Part shown: one piece after another, positions 17,181-25,027 of the stretch | How the letters are laid out: each line of letters starts with the position of its first letter | Numbering within the stretch: position 1 is the stretch's first letter | Notes under the pieces: model-generated | What the model was told of the DNA's origin: nothing | Databases searched by the model: none | Seen by the model: only the letters and a program-made list of their open reading frames with translations | Translations under genes and position numbers: made by a program | From: Nocardia arthritidis NBRC 100137 | GTDB lineage: Bacteria > Actinomycetota > Actinomycetes > Mycobacteriales > Mycobacteriaceae | DNA length: 64,000 bases | NCBI RefSeq assembly: GCF_001612765.1 | Contig: NZ_BDBB01000043.1 | Span: 1 to 64,000, forward strand | Direction: 5' to 3'

Positions 17181-17783
17181 TCACAGCGGCGGCGGGCCGA
17201 CGGCGAGCACGGCGCGCACGGCGCCGCGCAGGTACTCCCGCGCGCGCGGATCCGCCAGCCGGTCACGGCGCAACAGCACGGCGGTGGGCAGATCGACCAG
17301 GCACAACGTCATGACGTCGACGGCGTGGCGATCGCCGCGCTGCCACAGCCGGCGCGACAGCCGCACCAGCAGCTCGACCAGTACCGCGTCGGTGGCCGCG
17401 AGGTCGGCGGCGACGCTGTCGGGCACCTCGCCCAGCAGTTCCTCGCGCCGCACGGCCAGCAGCAACCGCGAGGAGTCCGGGTGGCGCTCGGCGAAGACGG
17501 CGGGCGCCTCGGCGGCCGCGACCACGGCCTCCACGTCGTCGCGCCGGTCGAGCGCCGCGGTGACCAGGGCGGTCTGCAGGTCGAGGAAGCGGCGCGCGGC
17601 GCGCAACCAGGTGCGGCCGAGCAACTCCGCGCGGGATCCGAAGGTGTGGTAGATCGCGCCGTTGGAGATGCCGGTGGCGGCGGCGACCGCGCGTGTGGTG
17701 ACCGCGGCGGGGCCGGAGCGAACGGCCAGTGATTCCGCGGCGTCGAGCACGGTATCGGGGTCGTGCGTCCGGGGGCGGGGCAT
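17181..17783 (-). CDS. TetR/AcrR family regulator, likely autoregulated
   Basis: A 201-residue DNA-binding repressor. The N-terminal helix-turn-helix is clear: VTTRAVAAATGISNGAIYHTFGSRAELL (residues about 27-54). The C-terminal half is a helical ligand domain of unknown inducer; given the downstream enoyl-CoA isomerase-like gene an acyl-CoA is a fair guess. The ATG at 17783 has TATTGT 6 nt upstream (leaderless pattern), and this -10 overlaps a perfect palindrome at 17793-17816, the expected arrangement for autorepression. Confidence 0.9.
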   Translation of the reverse strand: MPRPRTHDPDTVLDAAESLAVRSGPAAVTTRAVAAATGISNGAIYHTFGSRAELLGRTWLRAARRFLDLQTALVTAALDRRDDVEAVVAAAEAPAVFAERHPDSSRLLLAVRREELLGEVPDSVAADLAATDAVLVELLVRLSRRLWQRGDRHAVDVMTLCLVDLPTAVLLRRDRLADPRAREYLRGAVRAVLAVGPPPL

Positions 17784-17792
17784 GCCGACACA

Positions 17793-17816
17793 ATAACAGA
17801 GCAGATGCTCTGTTAT
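17793..17816. promoter_or_regulatory. Perfect 24-bp operator palindrome of the TetR gene
   Basis: ATAACAGAGCA and TGCTCTGTTAT are exact reverse complements around a 2-nt centre. The site starts 10 nt upstream of the TetR start codon and overlaps its -10-like element (17790-17795). Binding would block transcription of the TetR and crotonase genes. Confidence 0.8.
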
Positions 17817-17951
17817 CGAGCGCGCGCCGTCCGCGGACGCATCATGTTCGGGCGCTAGGTATTTCAGCAGGTAACAGGTACCGAAGAGTCTTCTCGGGAT
17901 ACGCAACGGTACTTCCCGGGCTCGGTCCGGCCGACGCTACGATGCGGTACT

Positions 17952-17976
17952 GTTCGGTCCCTCCCCCTGACCGAAC
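17952..17976. promoter_or_regulatory. Inverted repeat before the second TetR gene
   Basis: GTTCGGTC and GACCGAAC are exact reverse complements separated by 9 nt of C-rich sequence. It lies 18 nt before the ATG at 17995 and overlaps a -10-like TACTGT (17948-17953). Confidence 0.55.
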
Positions 17977-17994
17977 GAAGAGAACGGCGCACTT

Positions 17995-18543
17995 ATGTCA
18001 CGAGTGGTCACCAAGGAGCAGTACTTCGACACCGGGTTGGAAGTGCTCGCCGAACTCGGCTTCAAGGGTCTCAACATCGGTGTGCTGTGCAGGCAACTCG
18101 GCGTCACCAGCGGGTCGTTCTACCACCACTTCGGCAGCTGGCAGGGATTCGTCGACGCCCTGCTCGAGCACTGGGAGAACCGCCAAGTGCGCATCCTGGG
18201 CACCATGCCGTTCAACAAGGGCAACCCCGACGACGACATCCGCGCGATGTCCGACCTCGCCGCCGGCCTGCACCATGCCGCCGAAGCCGCCATCCGCGCC
18301 TGGGCGGCCAACGACGAATCGGTCAACCTCGCCCTCAAACGCGTCGACGAATCCCGCAGGCGCACCGTTCACAAAGCGGTCAAAGGCATCGTCCGCGACG
18401 ACGACACCGCCGCCGTGGTCACCTCACTGGGCATGGCGATGCTCGTCGGCTACCAGCAGATCGCCGCGGGCGGGGAGAATCTGTCGCTGGACCAACTACT
18501 GGCCGAATACGCGCGCCTGATCTACAGCCACGCCCAGCGCTGA
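17995..18543 (+). CDS. TetR/AcrR family regulator
   Basis: A 182-residue protein with a TetR-type helix-turn-helix, FKGLNIGVLCRQLGVTSGSFYHHF (residues about 21-44), and a helical C-terminal domain with charged loops (FNKGNPDDDIRAM, LKRVDESRRRTVHK). GAAGAG precedes the ATG by about 10 nt. An inverted repeat 18 nt upstream may be its own operator. It is convergent with the antiporter gene (10 nt apart) and divergent from the first TetR gene; its target is unclear. Confidence 0.88.
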   Translation: MSRVVTKEQYFDTGLEVLAELGFKGLNIGVLCRQLGVTSGSFYHHFGSWQGFVDALLEHWENRQVRILGTMPFNKGNPDDDIRAMSDLAAGLHHAAEAAIRAWAANDESVNLALKRVDESRRRTVHKAVKGIVRDDDTAAVVTSLGMAMLVGYQQIAAGGENLSLDQLLAEYARLIYSHAQR

Positions 18544-18553
18544 CCCCGCCCGG

Positions 18554-20410
18554 CTAGCCCAGCAGTTCATCGACATAACACCAACGCCACGCCTCGCCCG
18601 GCTCCACACTGCGCATCACCGGATGACCACTGGCCCCGTGATGCTTGGTCGCGTGATTGCCCGGCGAGGAGTCGCAGCAGGCCACGTGCCCGCACGACAG
18701 GCACATCCGCAAATGCACCCACGCCAGCCCCTCCGCGACGCACTCGGCGCATTCGTCCGGCCCGGCGTGCGCACGCACCAGCGGCGCGTCCCGCAGATGC
18801 GCGCACACCTCCTCACCCACCGGCGCGGCCAACGGTTCCGCGCGCTCCTCCTCGGCCTCATCGAAGCGATCGATGATCGACTCCTCCAGATCCAACTGCG
18901 CCAGCACATGCTGCAGGATCTGGTAGTCGACCGTGCCCGAATCCCGCACCCGCAGCACCGATTCGCGTTCGGCACGCAACATCGCCAACCGCAGCCGTCG
19001 GTACTCCGCAGTGGGCGTCACCAGTTCCGATTCCGCCCGCCCCAGCCGCTCCCACGCCGCATTCGCCTTCCACGACACGCGATCACGCAACGTTTGCACC
19101 ACCCCGGTCGGCGTATCCGCAGTGATCTGCTCTTCGAGCGCGGCCAAACCGGCCGTTGTCGCCTGCTGCAACACATTCGCCTTCTGCAACGCGTCCTCGG
19201 CGCGACTGGGCGCACGCAACCGCAGCCACCGCACCAGCCACGGCAGCGACGTCCCCTGCACCAGCAACGTCCCCGCCACCACCACCAGCGCCAGCAGCTT
19301 CAGCACGGCCAACAGCGGCGTGTCCTCCGACAGCAGCAACACCGCCGCCAGCGTCACCACACCGCGCATCCCCGCCCACGACACCACGACCAGTTGACCG
19401 GCCGGCACCGCCGCACCGTTGCCGAGACTGTGCGACACCAGCGAGGAACCGAACACCCAGATCGGCCGCGCCAGCATCGTCACCGCCACCACCGCCAGCG
19501 CCGACAGCACCAACGTGGCGTGATCGAGATCGCTGTGCCAAGCACCCTCCACGATCCCGCGCACCTGCAACCCGATCAACACGAACACCGCACTCTCCAG
19601 AATGAACTGGATCGTCCGCCAATTGATGCGCTCGGCGATCCGCGACGCGGCACTCTGCCAAGCCGGCGCGTTGTGCCCGAGGATCATGCCGCACACCACC
19701 ACCGCGATCACCCCGGAGGCATGGATGCTCTCGGCAGGCAGATACGCCGCGAACGGCGCCAGGAACGACAGCGTCGTGTCCATCACCGGATCGGTGATAC
19801 GCCGCCGCAGCATCGCCAGCAGATACGCCACGACCACCCCCACCGCCGCGCCGCCACCGGCCGCCAGCAGGAAATCCGCCCCCGCCTCCCACACCGACAC
19901 CGTGCCCGCCGTCGCCGCCAGCGCGGTCCGCAACGCCACCAGCGCGGTCGCGTCGTTGAACAACGACTCGTCCTCCAGAATCGTCACGATCCGCCGCGGC
20001 ATCCCGATCCGGCGCGCCACCGCCGTCGCCGCCACCGCGTCCGGCGGAGCCACCACCGCACCCAACGCGACCGCCACCGCGAACGGCACCGGCAACAGCC
20101 ACCACACCACCACCGCCACCGCGAACGTGGTGAACAACACCAACCCCACCGACAACAACGCGATCGTGCGCACATTCGCCCGGAAATCCACCAGCGACGT
20201 GCGGATCGCGGCGGTATACAGCAAAGGAGGCAGGAAACCGAGCAGAATGATCTCCGGCTCCAGGTGGATCTCCGGCACGAACGGCAGATACGACGCCGCC
20301 ACACCGCCCACCGTCAGTACCAACGGTTCGGAGACCCCGAACCGGCGCGCCAGCGCCGCCAACGCGGCCGCCGACGCGACGAGAACAACCAAGCCGATCG
20401 CGACATGCAC
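18554..20410 (-). CDS. Na+/H+ antiporter (CPA1) fused to a UBP-type zinc finger
   Basis: Membrane cation/proton exchanger of 618 residues. Residues 1-400 hold about twelve helices with the CPA1 core APPDAVAATAVARRIGMP and EDESLFNDATAL, in which the Asn-Asp pair serves ion exchange. After a cytoplasmic helical segment (about 400-535) comes a C-terminal domain, about 540-610, with CAHLR, CAECVAEGLAWVHLRMC, CGHVACCD and NHATKHHGASGHPVM. That is the spacing of a ubiquitin-protease type zinc finger (ZnF-UBP). Bacteria of this type have no ubiquitin, so the finger may read another C-terminal tail or act as a sensor. Similar fusions are known in actinobacteria. Confidence 0.9.
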   Translation of the reverse strand: MHVAIGLVVLVASAAALAALARRFGVSEPLVLTVGGVAASYLPFVPEIHLEPEIILLGFLPPLLYTAAIRTSLVDFRANVRTIALLSVGLVLFTTFAVAVVVWWLLPVPFAVAVALGAVVAPPDAVAATAVARRIGMPRRIVTILEDESLFNDATALVALRTALAATAGTVSVWEAGADFLLAAGGGAAVGVVVAYLLAMLRRRITDPVMDTTLSFLAPFAAYLPAESIHASGVIAVVVCGMILGHNAPAWQSAASRIAERINWRTIQFILESAVFVLIGLQVRGIVEGAWHSDLDHATLVLSALAVVAVTMLARPIWVFGSSLVSHSLGNGAAVPAGQLVVVSWAGMRGVVTLAAVLLLSEDTPLLAVLKLLALVVVAGTLLVQGTSLPWLVRWLRLRAPSRAEDALQKANVLQQATTAGLAALEEQITADTPTGVVQTLRDRVSWKANAAWERLGRAESELVTPTAEYRRLRLAMLRAERESVLRVRDSGTVDYQILQHVLAQLDLEESIIDRFDEAEEERAEPLAAPVGEEVCAHLRDAPLVRAHAGPDECAECVAEGLAWVHLRMCLSCGHVACCDSSPGNHATKHHGASGHPVMRSVEPGEAWRWCYVDELLG

Positions 20411-20537
20411 GGTGGAATTCTCGCAGAGCGCACGATCGGCAAACCGCCCGCGCGGTAGATGACACGTGCGCGGTCGGCCGAACTACTGTGCCCGGGCGCA
20501 CCCACGCGCCATGCTTGTCGACGACAAGGAGGTAGAC

Positions 20538-21440
20538 ATGGAGGAGTTCGCGTCCTGGCGGGCGAACGGACGACGCCACACTCATCGCGGCCACCAGATC
20601 TTCTGGCGCGACGGAGGCTCAGGCGCCGACGGGACGCTGGTATGCATACACGGATTTCCCACCGCGTCCTGGGACTGGCACCGCATCTGGCCCGGTCTGT
20701 GTGAACGTTTCGCCCGCGTCATCGCCCCCGACATGATCGGTTTCGGCTGGTCGGCCAAACCTCGCCACTACGACTACCGCATCACCGACCAAGCCGACCT
20801 GCACGAGAACCTGCTGCGCGAACAAGGCATCAGCCGATTCCACATCCTCGCCCACGACTACGGCGACACCGTCGCCCAAGAACTCCTGGCACGCGACGCC
20901 GAACGCCGCGCGGCAGGCGACGAATCGCTGGCGATCGAATCGGTGCTCCTGCTCAACGGCGGCTTGTTCCCCGAGGCCCACCGCGCCCGTCCGGTGCAGC
21001 GACTGCTGGCAGGACCCCTCGGCCCGCTCGTCGGCGTCCTGGGTACCGAGCGCACCTTCCACCGCAGCCTGGCCACCGTCTTCGGGCCCGACACCAAACC
21101 CACCGACATCGAACTGCACCAATTCTGGCTGCTGTGGTGCAGCAAACACGGAAAACGCAACGGCCACAAGCTCATCCGCTACATGGCCGAACGCCGCAAA
21201 CAGCGGCGGCGCTGGGTGGGCGCACTGCAGCAGTCCCAGGTCCCGATCCGGCTCGTCGACGGCGTCACCGACCCCGTCTCCGGCGGCCACATGGCGCACC
21301 GCTACCGCGAACTCATCACCGACCCCGACGTGGTGGAACTGCCCCGAATCGGCCACTACCCACAACTGGAAGCACCGGAACAGACCCTCGCGGCCCTGCT
21401 GGAATTCCACGCCGAGCGAGTACACAAGCCCACCGCCTGA
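20538..21440 (+). CDS. Alpha/beta hydrolase similar to MEST (PEG1)
   Basis: A 300-residue alpha/beta-fold hydrolase. HGFPT (38-42) gives the oxyanion region; the nucleophile elbow reads AHDYGDTVAQELL, so Asp107 replaces serine as in epoxide hydrolases and haloalkane dehalogenases. The segments LNGGLFPEAHR, VFGPDTKPT, RRRWVGAL and GHYPQLEAPE closely follow the vertebrate MEST protein as I remember it. The acid and histidine are Asp in VDGVTDPVSG and His in RIGHYPQ. Epoxide or ester hydrolysis is inferred; MEST's own substrate is not settled. The ATG at 20538 follows AAGGAGG by 5 nt. It is divergent from the antiporter. Confidence 0.88.
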   Translation: MEEFASWRANGRRHTHRGHQIFWRDGGSGADGTLVCIHGFPTASWDWHRIWPGLCERFARVIAPDMIGFGWSAKPRHYDYRITDQADLHENLLREQGISRFHILAHDYGDTVAQELLARDAERRAAGDESLAIESVLLLNGGLFPEAHRARPVQRLLAGPLGPLVGVLGTERTFHRSLATVFGPDTKPTDIELHQFWLLWCSKHGKRNGHKLIRYMAERRKQRRRWVGALQQSQVPIRLVDGVTDPVSGGHMAHRYRELITDPDVVELPRIGHYPQLEAPEQTLAALLEFHAERVHKPTA

Positions 21441-21456
21441 CTCCCTCCGGCGAACC

Positions 21457-21492
21457 GTGTTCCGGACCGGCTGCCAGGCCGGTCCGGAACAC
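21457..21492. terminator. Strong hairpin after the MEST-like gene
   Basis: GTGTTCCGGACCGGC and its exact reverse complement form 15-bp arms around a 6-nt loop (TGCCAG), 17 nt after the stop codon. The following sequence has no long T-run, as usual in high-GC actinobacteria. Confidence 0.75.
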
Positions 21493-21593
21493 TATCGTGT
21501 AGACGACCGTCGAGGGATGGGGCCGCCACAACCGAAACAGGTTCGCGTGCAAACACTCTCGCGTTCCCCACCCGAGCACCGAAGGAGCCGCCG

Positions 21594-22565
21594 ATGCCCG
21601 CCGCCGACCTGCACCTGGACACCATCGAACTCGACCGCACCGGGCGAGTACTCACCGCACGCGTCGTCGCGCCCCCGCTCAACTTCGTCACCCCCGCCGT
21701 CGTCCGCGACCTCGACACCCTCACCGCCGCGGTAGACACCGACGACACCATCGGCGCGGTAGTGCTCACCGGGGGACTACCCGGCCGCTTCCTCACCCAC
21801 GCCGACCCCGCCGCCCTCGGCGGCATGATCGACCGGCCACATCCCTTCGTCCCCGCCCGCGCCGCGGCACCGTTCCTGCGCGCCGCCTCGGTCGCGCTGC
21901 GCGTACCCGGCGCAACCGGCCTGATCGAACGCCACGGCGGCGGCCTCGGCGCGGGCCTGGTCTGGGGCCACCGCTGGAAGCGCACCACCTTGCGGATGAA
22001 CCGCTCCCGCGTCGCCTACCTCGCCGCCATCAACGGACCCGCACTAGGCGGCGGCCACGAAATCGCGCTGGCCTGCGACCTGCGCTACGCCGCCGACGCC
22101 GAGCACGTGCGCCTCGGCCAGATCGAGACACTGGCCAACCTCATCCCCGGCGGCGGCGCCACCCAACGCCTCACCCGCCTGCTCGGCGCCGCCAAAGCCA
22201 TCGAGATCACCCTCGAAGGCACACCCTTCACCGCCCGGGAAGCGCTGCGCCTCGGACTGATTCACCGTCTGCTCCCCGCCGAGGACCTGCTCGCCGAAAG
22301 CCACGCCACCGCCGCACGGCTGGCCGCCCGCAACCCGATCGCCATCGCCGAACTCAAACGCGCCGTCTACTTCGGCTCCGACAAATCCCTCTCCCGCGGC
22401 CTGGACGCCGAACAAGCCGGATTCATCTCCGTCGGCACCACCGCCGCAGCCGCCCGCACCACCAAAGCCTTCTTCGAAGACCTCGACCGCCTCGCCGACA
22501 CCCCCTTCCTCGCCGACCCGCAACCATGGTTGGACGGCACCCGCGTCGACCAGGTGAGCAAATGA
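21594..22565 (+). CDS. Enoyl-CoA hydratase/isomerase family protein, extended
   Basis: Crotonase-fold protein of 323 residues, about 60 longer than usual. The first oxyanion strand is in GAVVLTGGLPGRFLTHADPAAL; then about 50 extra residues (LIERHGGGLGAGLVWGHRWKR and neighbours) come before the second, INGPALGGGHEIALACDLRYA. The active site ahead, IETLANLIPGGGATQRLTRLLG, keeps a Glu at the first acid position (QIET) while the second is Pro/Gly-rich; hydratase or isomerase activity is possible. AAGGAG lies 6 nt before the ATG. Its 3' end faces the dehydrogenase gene. Confidence 0.85.
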   Translation: MPAADLHLDTIELDRTGRVLTARVVAPPLNFVTPAVVRDLDTLTAAVDTDDTIGAVVLTGGLPGRFLTHADPAALGGMIDRPHPFVPARAAAPFLRAASVALRVPGATGLIERHGGGLGAGLVWGHRWKRTTLRMNRSRVAYLAAINGPALGGGHEIALACDLRYAADAEHVRLGQIETLANLIPGGGATQRLTRLLGAAKAIEITLEGTPFTAREALRLGLIHRLLPAEDLLAESHATAARLAARNPIAIAELKRAVYFGSDKSLSRGLDAEQAGFISVGTTAAAARTTKAFFEDLDRLADTPFLADPQPWLDGTRVDQVSK

Positions 22566-22608
22566 CCAGCCGCGCGGCCGCCACCCACACCCACGAGCCG
22601 CACCCGGA

Positions 22609-22630
22609 CCACCCCCGGCATAGGGGGTGG
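22609..22630. terminator. Bidirectional hairpin between convergent genes
   Basis: CCACCCCC pairs with GGGGGTGG across a 6-nt loop, between the crotonase gene and the convergent dehydrogenase gene. Confidence 0.55.
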
Positions 22631-22708
22631 CTGACCACGACGCGGTGAACCCAGACGGCAGGTTCCCAGGCCCGCTCCCGCCGTATCGCAACGGCGACCG
22701 CCACCTCC

Positions 22709-23854
22709 TTACCGTTCGGCGGCGACGGCGTGCATTGGCTCGCGGTGCAGGACCAGCTTGGTGGTGCGGGCCCGGTAGGCCTCGGGCGCGTCCTCCCAGT
22801 CCGCGGTAAGGGTCGTGACCAGTTCGGCGGGGAAGTGGTGCCGGGCAACGAACTCCAGCAGTTCCGGCAGGATCGGCCGGACATTCGAGACGCCGATCTC
22901 CAGGGTGGCGTCATTGGCGTACATATGCATCAAGGGGACCTTCGTGCCGACGGGCAGGTAATAGCCCACCGGACGGCAGAACCCGCCCGGCGCCAGCGAG
23001 CGCAGCGCGGCATCGACACCGGCGGCCGATGACGTGCCTTCCACAGCGATGTCGTAGTCGCGGCGGGGGATATCAGCGAGCCGGAGTCGGCCCTTCGACG
23101 CTGTGCAATGCACTCTGGCACCGAGCTTTTCGGCGATCTCGAGCCGCTCGGTCCGGTGATCGACGTAGTCGACTACCTGCGCACCGTGCCGGACCGCCAG
23201 CCCGGCCGCGTACAGTCCGATACTCTGCGCCGCGCCGCCCAGAACGAGGACCTTGCCGTCCGGTCGCACCCGCAGGGCGGGCACCACGCAGCGCCAGGCG
23301 TCAGAGAGGTTGTCGCTGGCCGCGGCGACCCTCAGGGGGTCGACACCGGCGGGGATCGGCACGAGCATGTGATCGGCGAAGGGGATGCGCAGCAGGTCCG
23401 CGACCATGCCACCCCAGGGGCCGCTGGCCGGGCCGAACCCGAACGCGGCCAGGGTCGAGGTGCGTGTGGTGGAGCATTTCGCGGTGAGGCCCAGGCGGCA
23501 CTCGTGACAGTCTCCGCACGAGACCGCCCAGGGGACCACGACCACGTCACCGCGGCGCAGGGTGGTGATGTCCGCACCCACCTCGATCACCTCGGCGACG
23601 CATTCGTGGCCGATACCGAACGGACCCCGGAACGGAACCGGCCCGCAGATGCTGCCCACGACCGGATCGATCAACCCCGCCCGCATACCGAGCTGCATCG
23701 CGCGAGACACACGCCGATGGATCGGCAGGGTGTCACCATCGCATCGACCCGCCACGAAGGGACGCACGATCGCATCGCGCGCATCGGTCAGCACGGGTGT
23801 GGGGCGGTCCCGCCATTGCAGGTGCCCCGTGCGAACGAGTTGCAGCTCACGCAT
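22709..23854 (-). CDS. Zinc-dependent medium-chain dehydrogenase
   Basis: Alcohol-dehydrogenase-like oxidoreductase of 381 residues. The catalytic-zinc region is GIGHECVAEVIEVG with preceding RCDGD in place of the common CGTD, so the first cysteine is Cys in AGRCDGD. The structural zinc ligands appear in CGDCHECRLGLTAKC. The Rossmann motif is VLVLGGAAQSIGLYAAGLA, unusual in having GGAAQSIG rather than GxGxxG. Substrate unknown. Its start overlaps the tautomerase gene end by 8 nt, so the pair is translationally coupled and likely controlled by the divergent TetR. Confidence 0.85.
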   Translation of the reverse strand: MRELQLVRTGHLQWRDRPTPVLTDARDAIVRPFVAGRCDGDTLPIHRRVSRAMQLGMRAGLIDPVVGSICGPVPFRGPFGIGHECVAEVIEVGADITTLRRGDVVVVPWAVSCGDCHECRLGLTAKCSTTRTSTLAAFGFGPASGPWGGMVADLLRIPFADHMLVPIPAGVDPLRVAAASDNLSDAWRCVVPALRVRPDGKVLVLGGAAQSIGLYAAGLAVRHGAQVVDYVDHRTERLEIAEKLGARVHCTASKGRLRLADIPRRDYDIAVEGTSSAAGVDAALRSLAPGGFCRPVGYYLPVGTKVPLMHMYANDATLEIGVSNVRPILPELLEFVARHHFPAELVTTLTADWEDAPEAYRARTTKLVLHREPMHAVAAER

Positions 23855-24278
23855 TCTCGCGCTGCCCCTGCGCCAGTGCGGCCAGCTCCTGGAATTTCAC
23901 GATATTCGCGGCAGCGCCCCACGTGCCCTCCGGCTGTTCGCGGATCAGCACCCACACCCGCAGCGCGTCACCCGCGGTGAGCCCGGCGGCCGCGAGTATC
24001 TGCTCGGTGACCTCCTCGACGAGCCCGGCCTTGCGCCGTTGCGAAAGCCCGCCCTCGGGAACGGTCACATCCACACGGAACCGCGGCAGGTCGTCCTCCA
24101 ATGCGGCGAAGCACCCGTCGGCCACCTCCTCGACTCGGCACCACGCTTGCGCACGGAAGAACGCGGTATCGGGCGCGCCTTCCCATTTCAGCAGGGTTTT
24201 CGGCAGCGACTTCATCAGCTCGCCGCGCGCCTGGGCGGTCAGGACTCCGGTGGGCAGGGTCAAGTGGATCATCGGCAT
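23847..24278 (-). CDS. Tautomerase superfamily protein, two-domain (cis-CaaD-like)
   Basis: A 143-residue protein starting MPMIHLTLP: after Met removal, Pro1 would be the catalytic base of the 4-oxalocrotonate tautomerase superfamily. It looks like two fused beta-alpha-beta units: residues 1-60 (TGVLTAQARGELMKSLPKTL) and about 68-125 (FRVDVTVPEGGLSQRRKAGLVEEVTEQIL), as in MIF or cis-3-chloroacrylate dehalogenase-like proteins. The reaction is not known. GAGGGAG lies 7 nt before the ATG. It is first in an operon with the dehydrogenase and divergent from the TetR gene. Confidence 0.82.
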   Translation of the reverse strand: MPMIHLTLPTGVLTAQARGELMKSLPKTLLKWEGAPDTAFFRAQAWCRVEEVADGCFAALEDDLPRFRVDVTVPEGGLSQRRKAGLVEEVTEQILAAAGLTAGDALRVWVLIREQPEGTWGAAANIVKFQELAALAQGQRENA

Positions 24279-24308
24279 CGGCGTACTCCCTCGTGTCGGT
24301 CCGCTGTC

Positions 24309-24324
24309 TATAACGGTCGTTATA
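24309..24324. promoter_or_regulatory. Palindromic operator near the tautomerase promoter
   Basis: TATAACG-GT-CGTTATA is a perfect palindrome in the divergent intergenic region, 31 nt upstream of the tautomerase start. Its right end overlaps TATAAT (24321-24326), a consensus -10 for the TetR gene. Confidence 0.65.
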
Positions 24325-24341
24325 ATCTGGGGACGCTACTA

Positions 24342-24357
24342 TATGACAGCTGTCATA
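24342..24357. promoter_or_regulatory. Second perfect palindrome, in the TetR leader
   Basis: TATGACAG joins directly to CTGTCATA, a perfect 16-bp palindrome 15 nt before the TetR ATG and 16 nt downstream of the TATAAT -10. A different sequence from the first palindrome. Confidence 0.6.
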
Positions 24358-24372
24358 GACAAGGAGGTAGGG

Positions 24373-24966
24373 ATGCCGGAATCCCCGGACTCACGCCAAA
24401 AGCTCGTGGCCGGAGCGGCCGATATGATCCGGCGACGCGGCCTCAACGCCACCAGCGTGCGCGAATTGGCCAAGCACGCCCACGCACCGCTGGGATCGAC
24501 CTACCACTACTTCCCGGGCGGCAAGACCCAAATCGCCACCGAAGCGGTCACCTTCGCCGGCGACCTCACCGCGGCACTGCTCGCGCGCGAGCTCGAGAAC
24601 GGACCCGTCCAGGGATTACGCGTCTTCCTACGGATGTGGCGAAAGCTAGTGGTGGACTCCGACTTCCGAGCCGGATGTCCGGTGCTGGCGGTCTCGATCG
24701 AAGACCTCCCCGAAACCGAAGGGGCGCCGCACGAAGCAGCTGCCGCCGCCTTCGGCCGATGGACCGACCTGCTGACATCGTCGCTGCGCGAACACGGCGC
24801 CGACCCCGCTGATGCCGAACTCACCGCCACGCTGATCGTCACCGCCGTCGAGGGAAGCGTGGCGGTGTGCCGTGCCGAGCGCAGCACGCGAGCGCTGGAC
24901 CACATCAGCCAAAAGCTCGAACTGATGGTCCAGGACGCGATCGCGCGGACGCACGGCCAGAACTGA
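24373..24966 (+). CDS. TetR/AcrR family regulator
   Basis: A 197-residue repressor with the TetR helix-turn-helix LNATSVRELAKHAHAPLGSTYHYFPGGKTQ (about residues 25-54). The C-terminal part, with FRAGCPVLAVSIED and a LysR-substrate-like RAERSTRALDHIS, matches the LmrA/YxaF-like TetR subgroup (TetR_C) as I read it. AAGGAGG lies 5 nt before the ATG. The divergent position relative to the tautomerase-dehydrogenase operon and the two palindromes between them make these its likely targets. Confidence 0.9.
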   Translation: MPESPDSRQKLVAGAADMIRRRGLNATSVRELAKHAHAPLGSTYHYFPGGKTQIATEAVTFAGDLTAALLARELENGPVQGLRVFLRMWRKLVVDSDFRAGCPVLAVSIEDLPETEGAPHEAAAAAFGRWTDLLTSSLREHGADPADAELTATLIVTAVEGSVAVCRAERSTRALDHISQKLELMVQDAIARTHGQN

Positions 24967-25027
24967 TCGACCAGCGTTCGATAACTCCATCAACCGCAGC
25001 CGGTGCACAGTGGCACGATCCGCACCC

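Noticed and set aside
18623..20458. Long plus-strand frame (611 codons) opposite the antiporter
   Set aside because: Antisense shadow rich in His, Arg and Gln; no motif.
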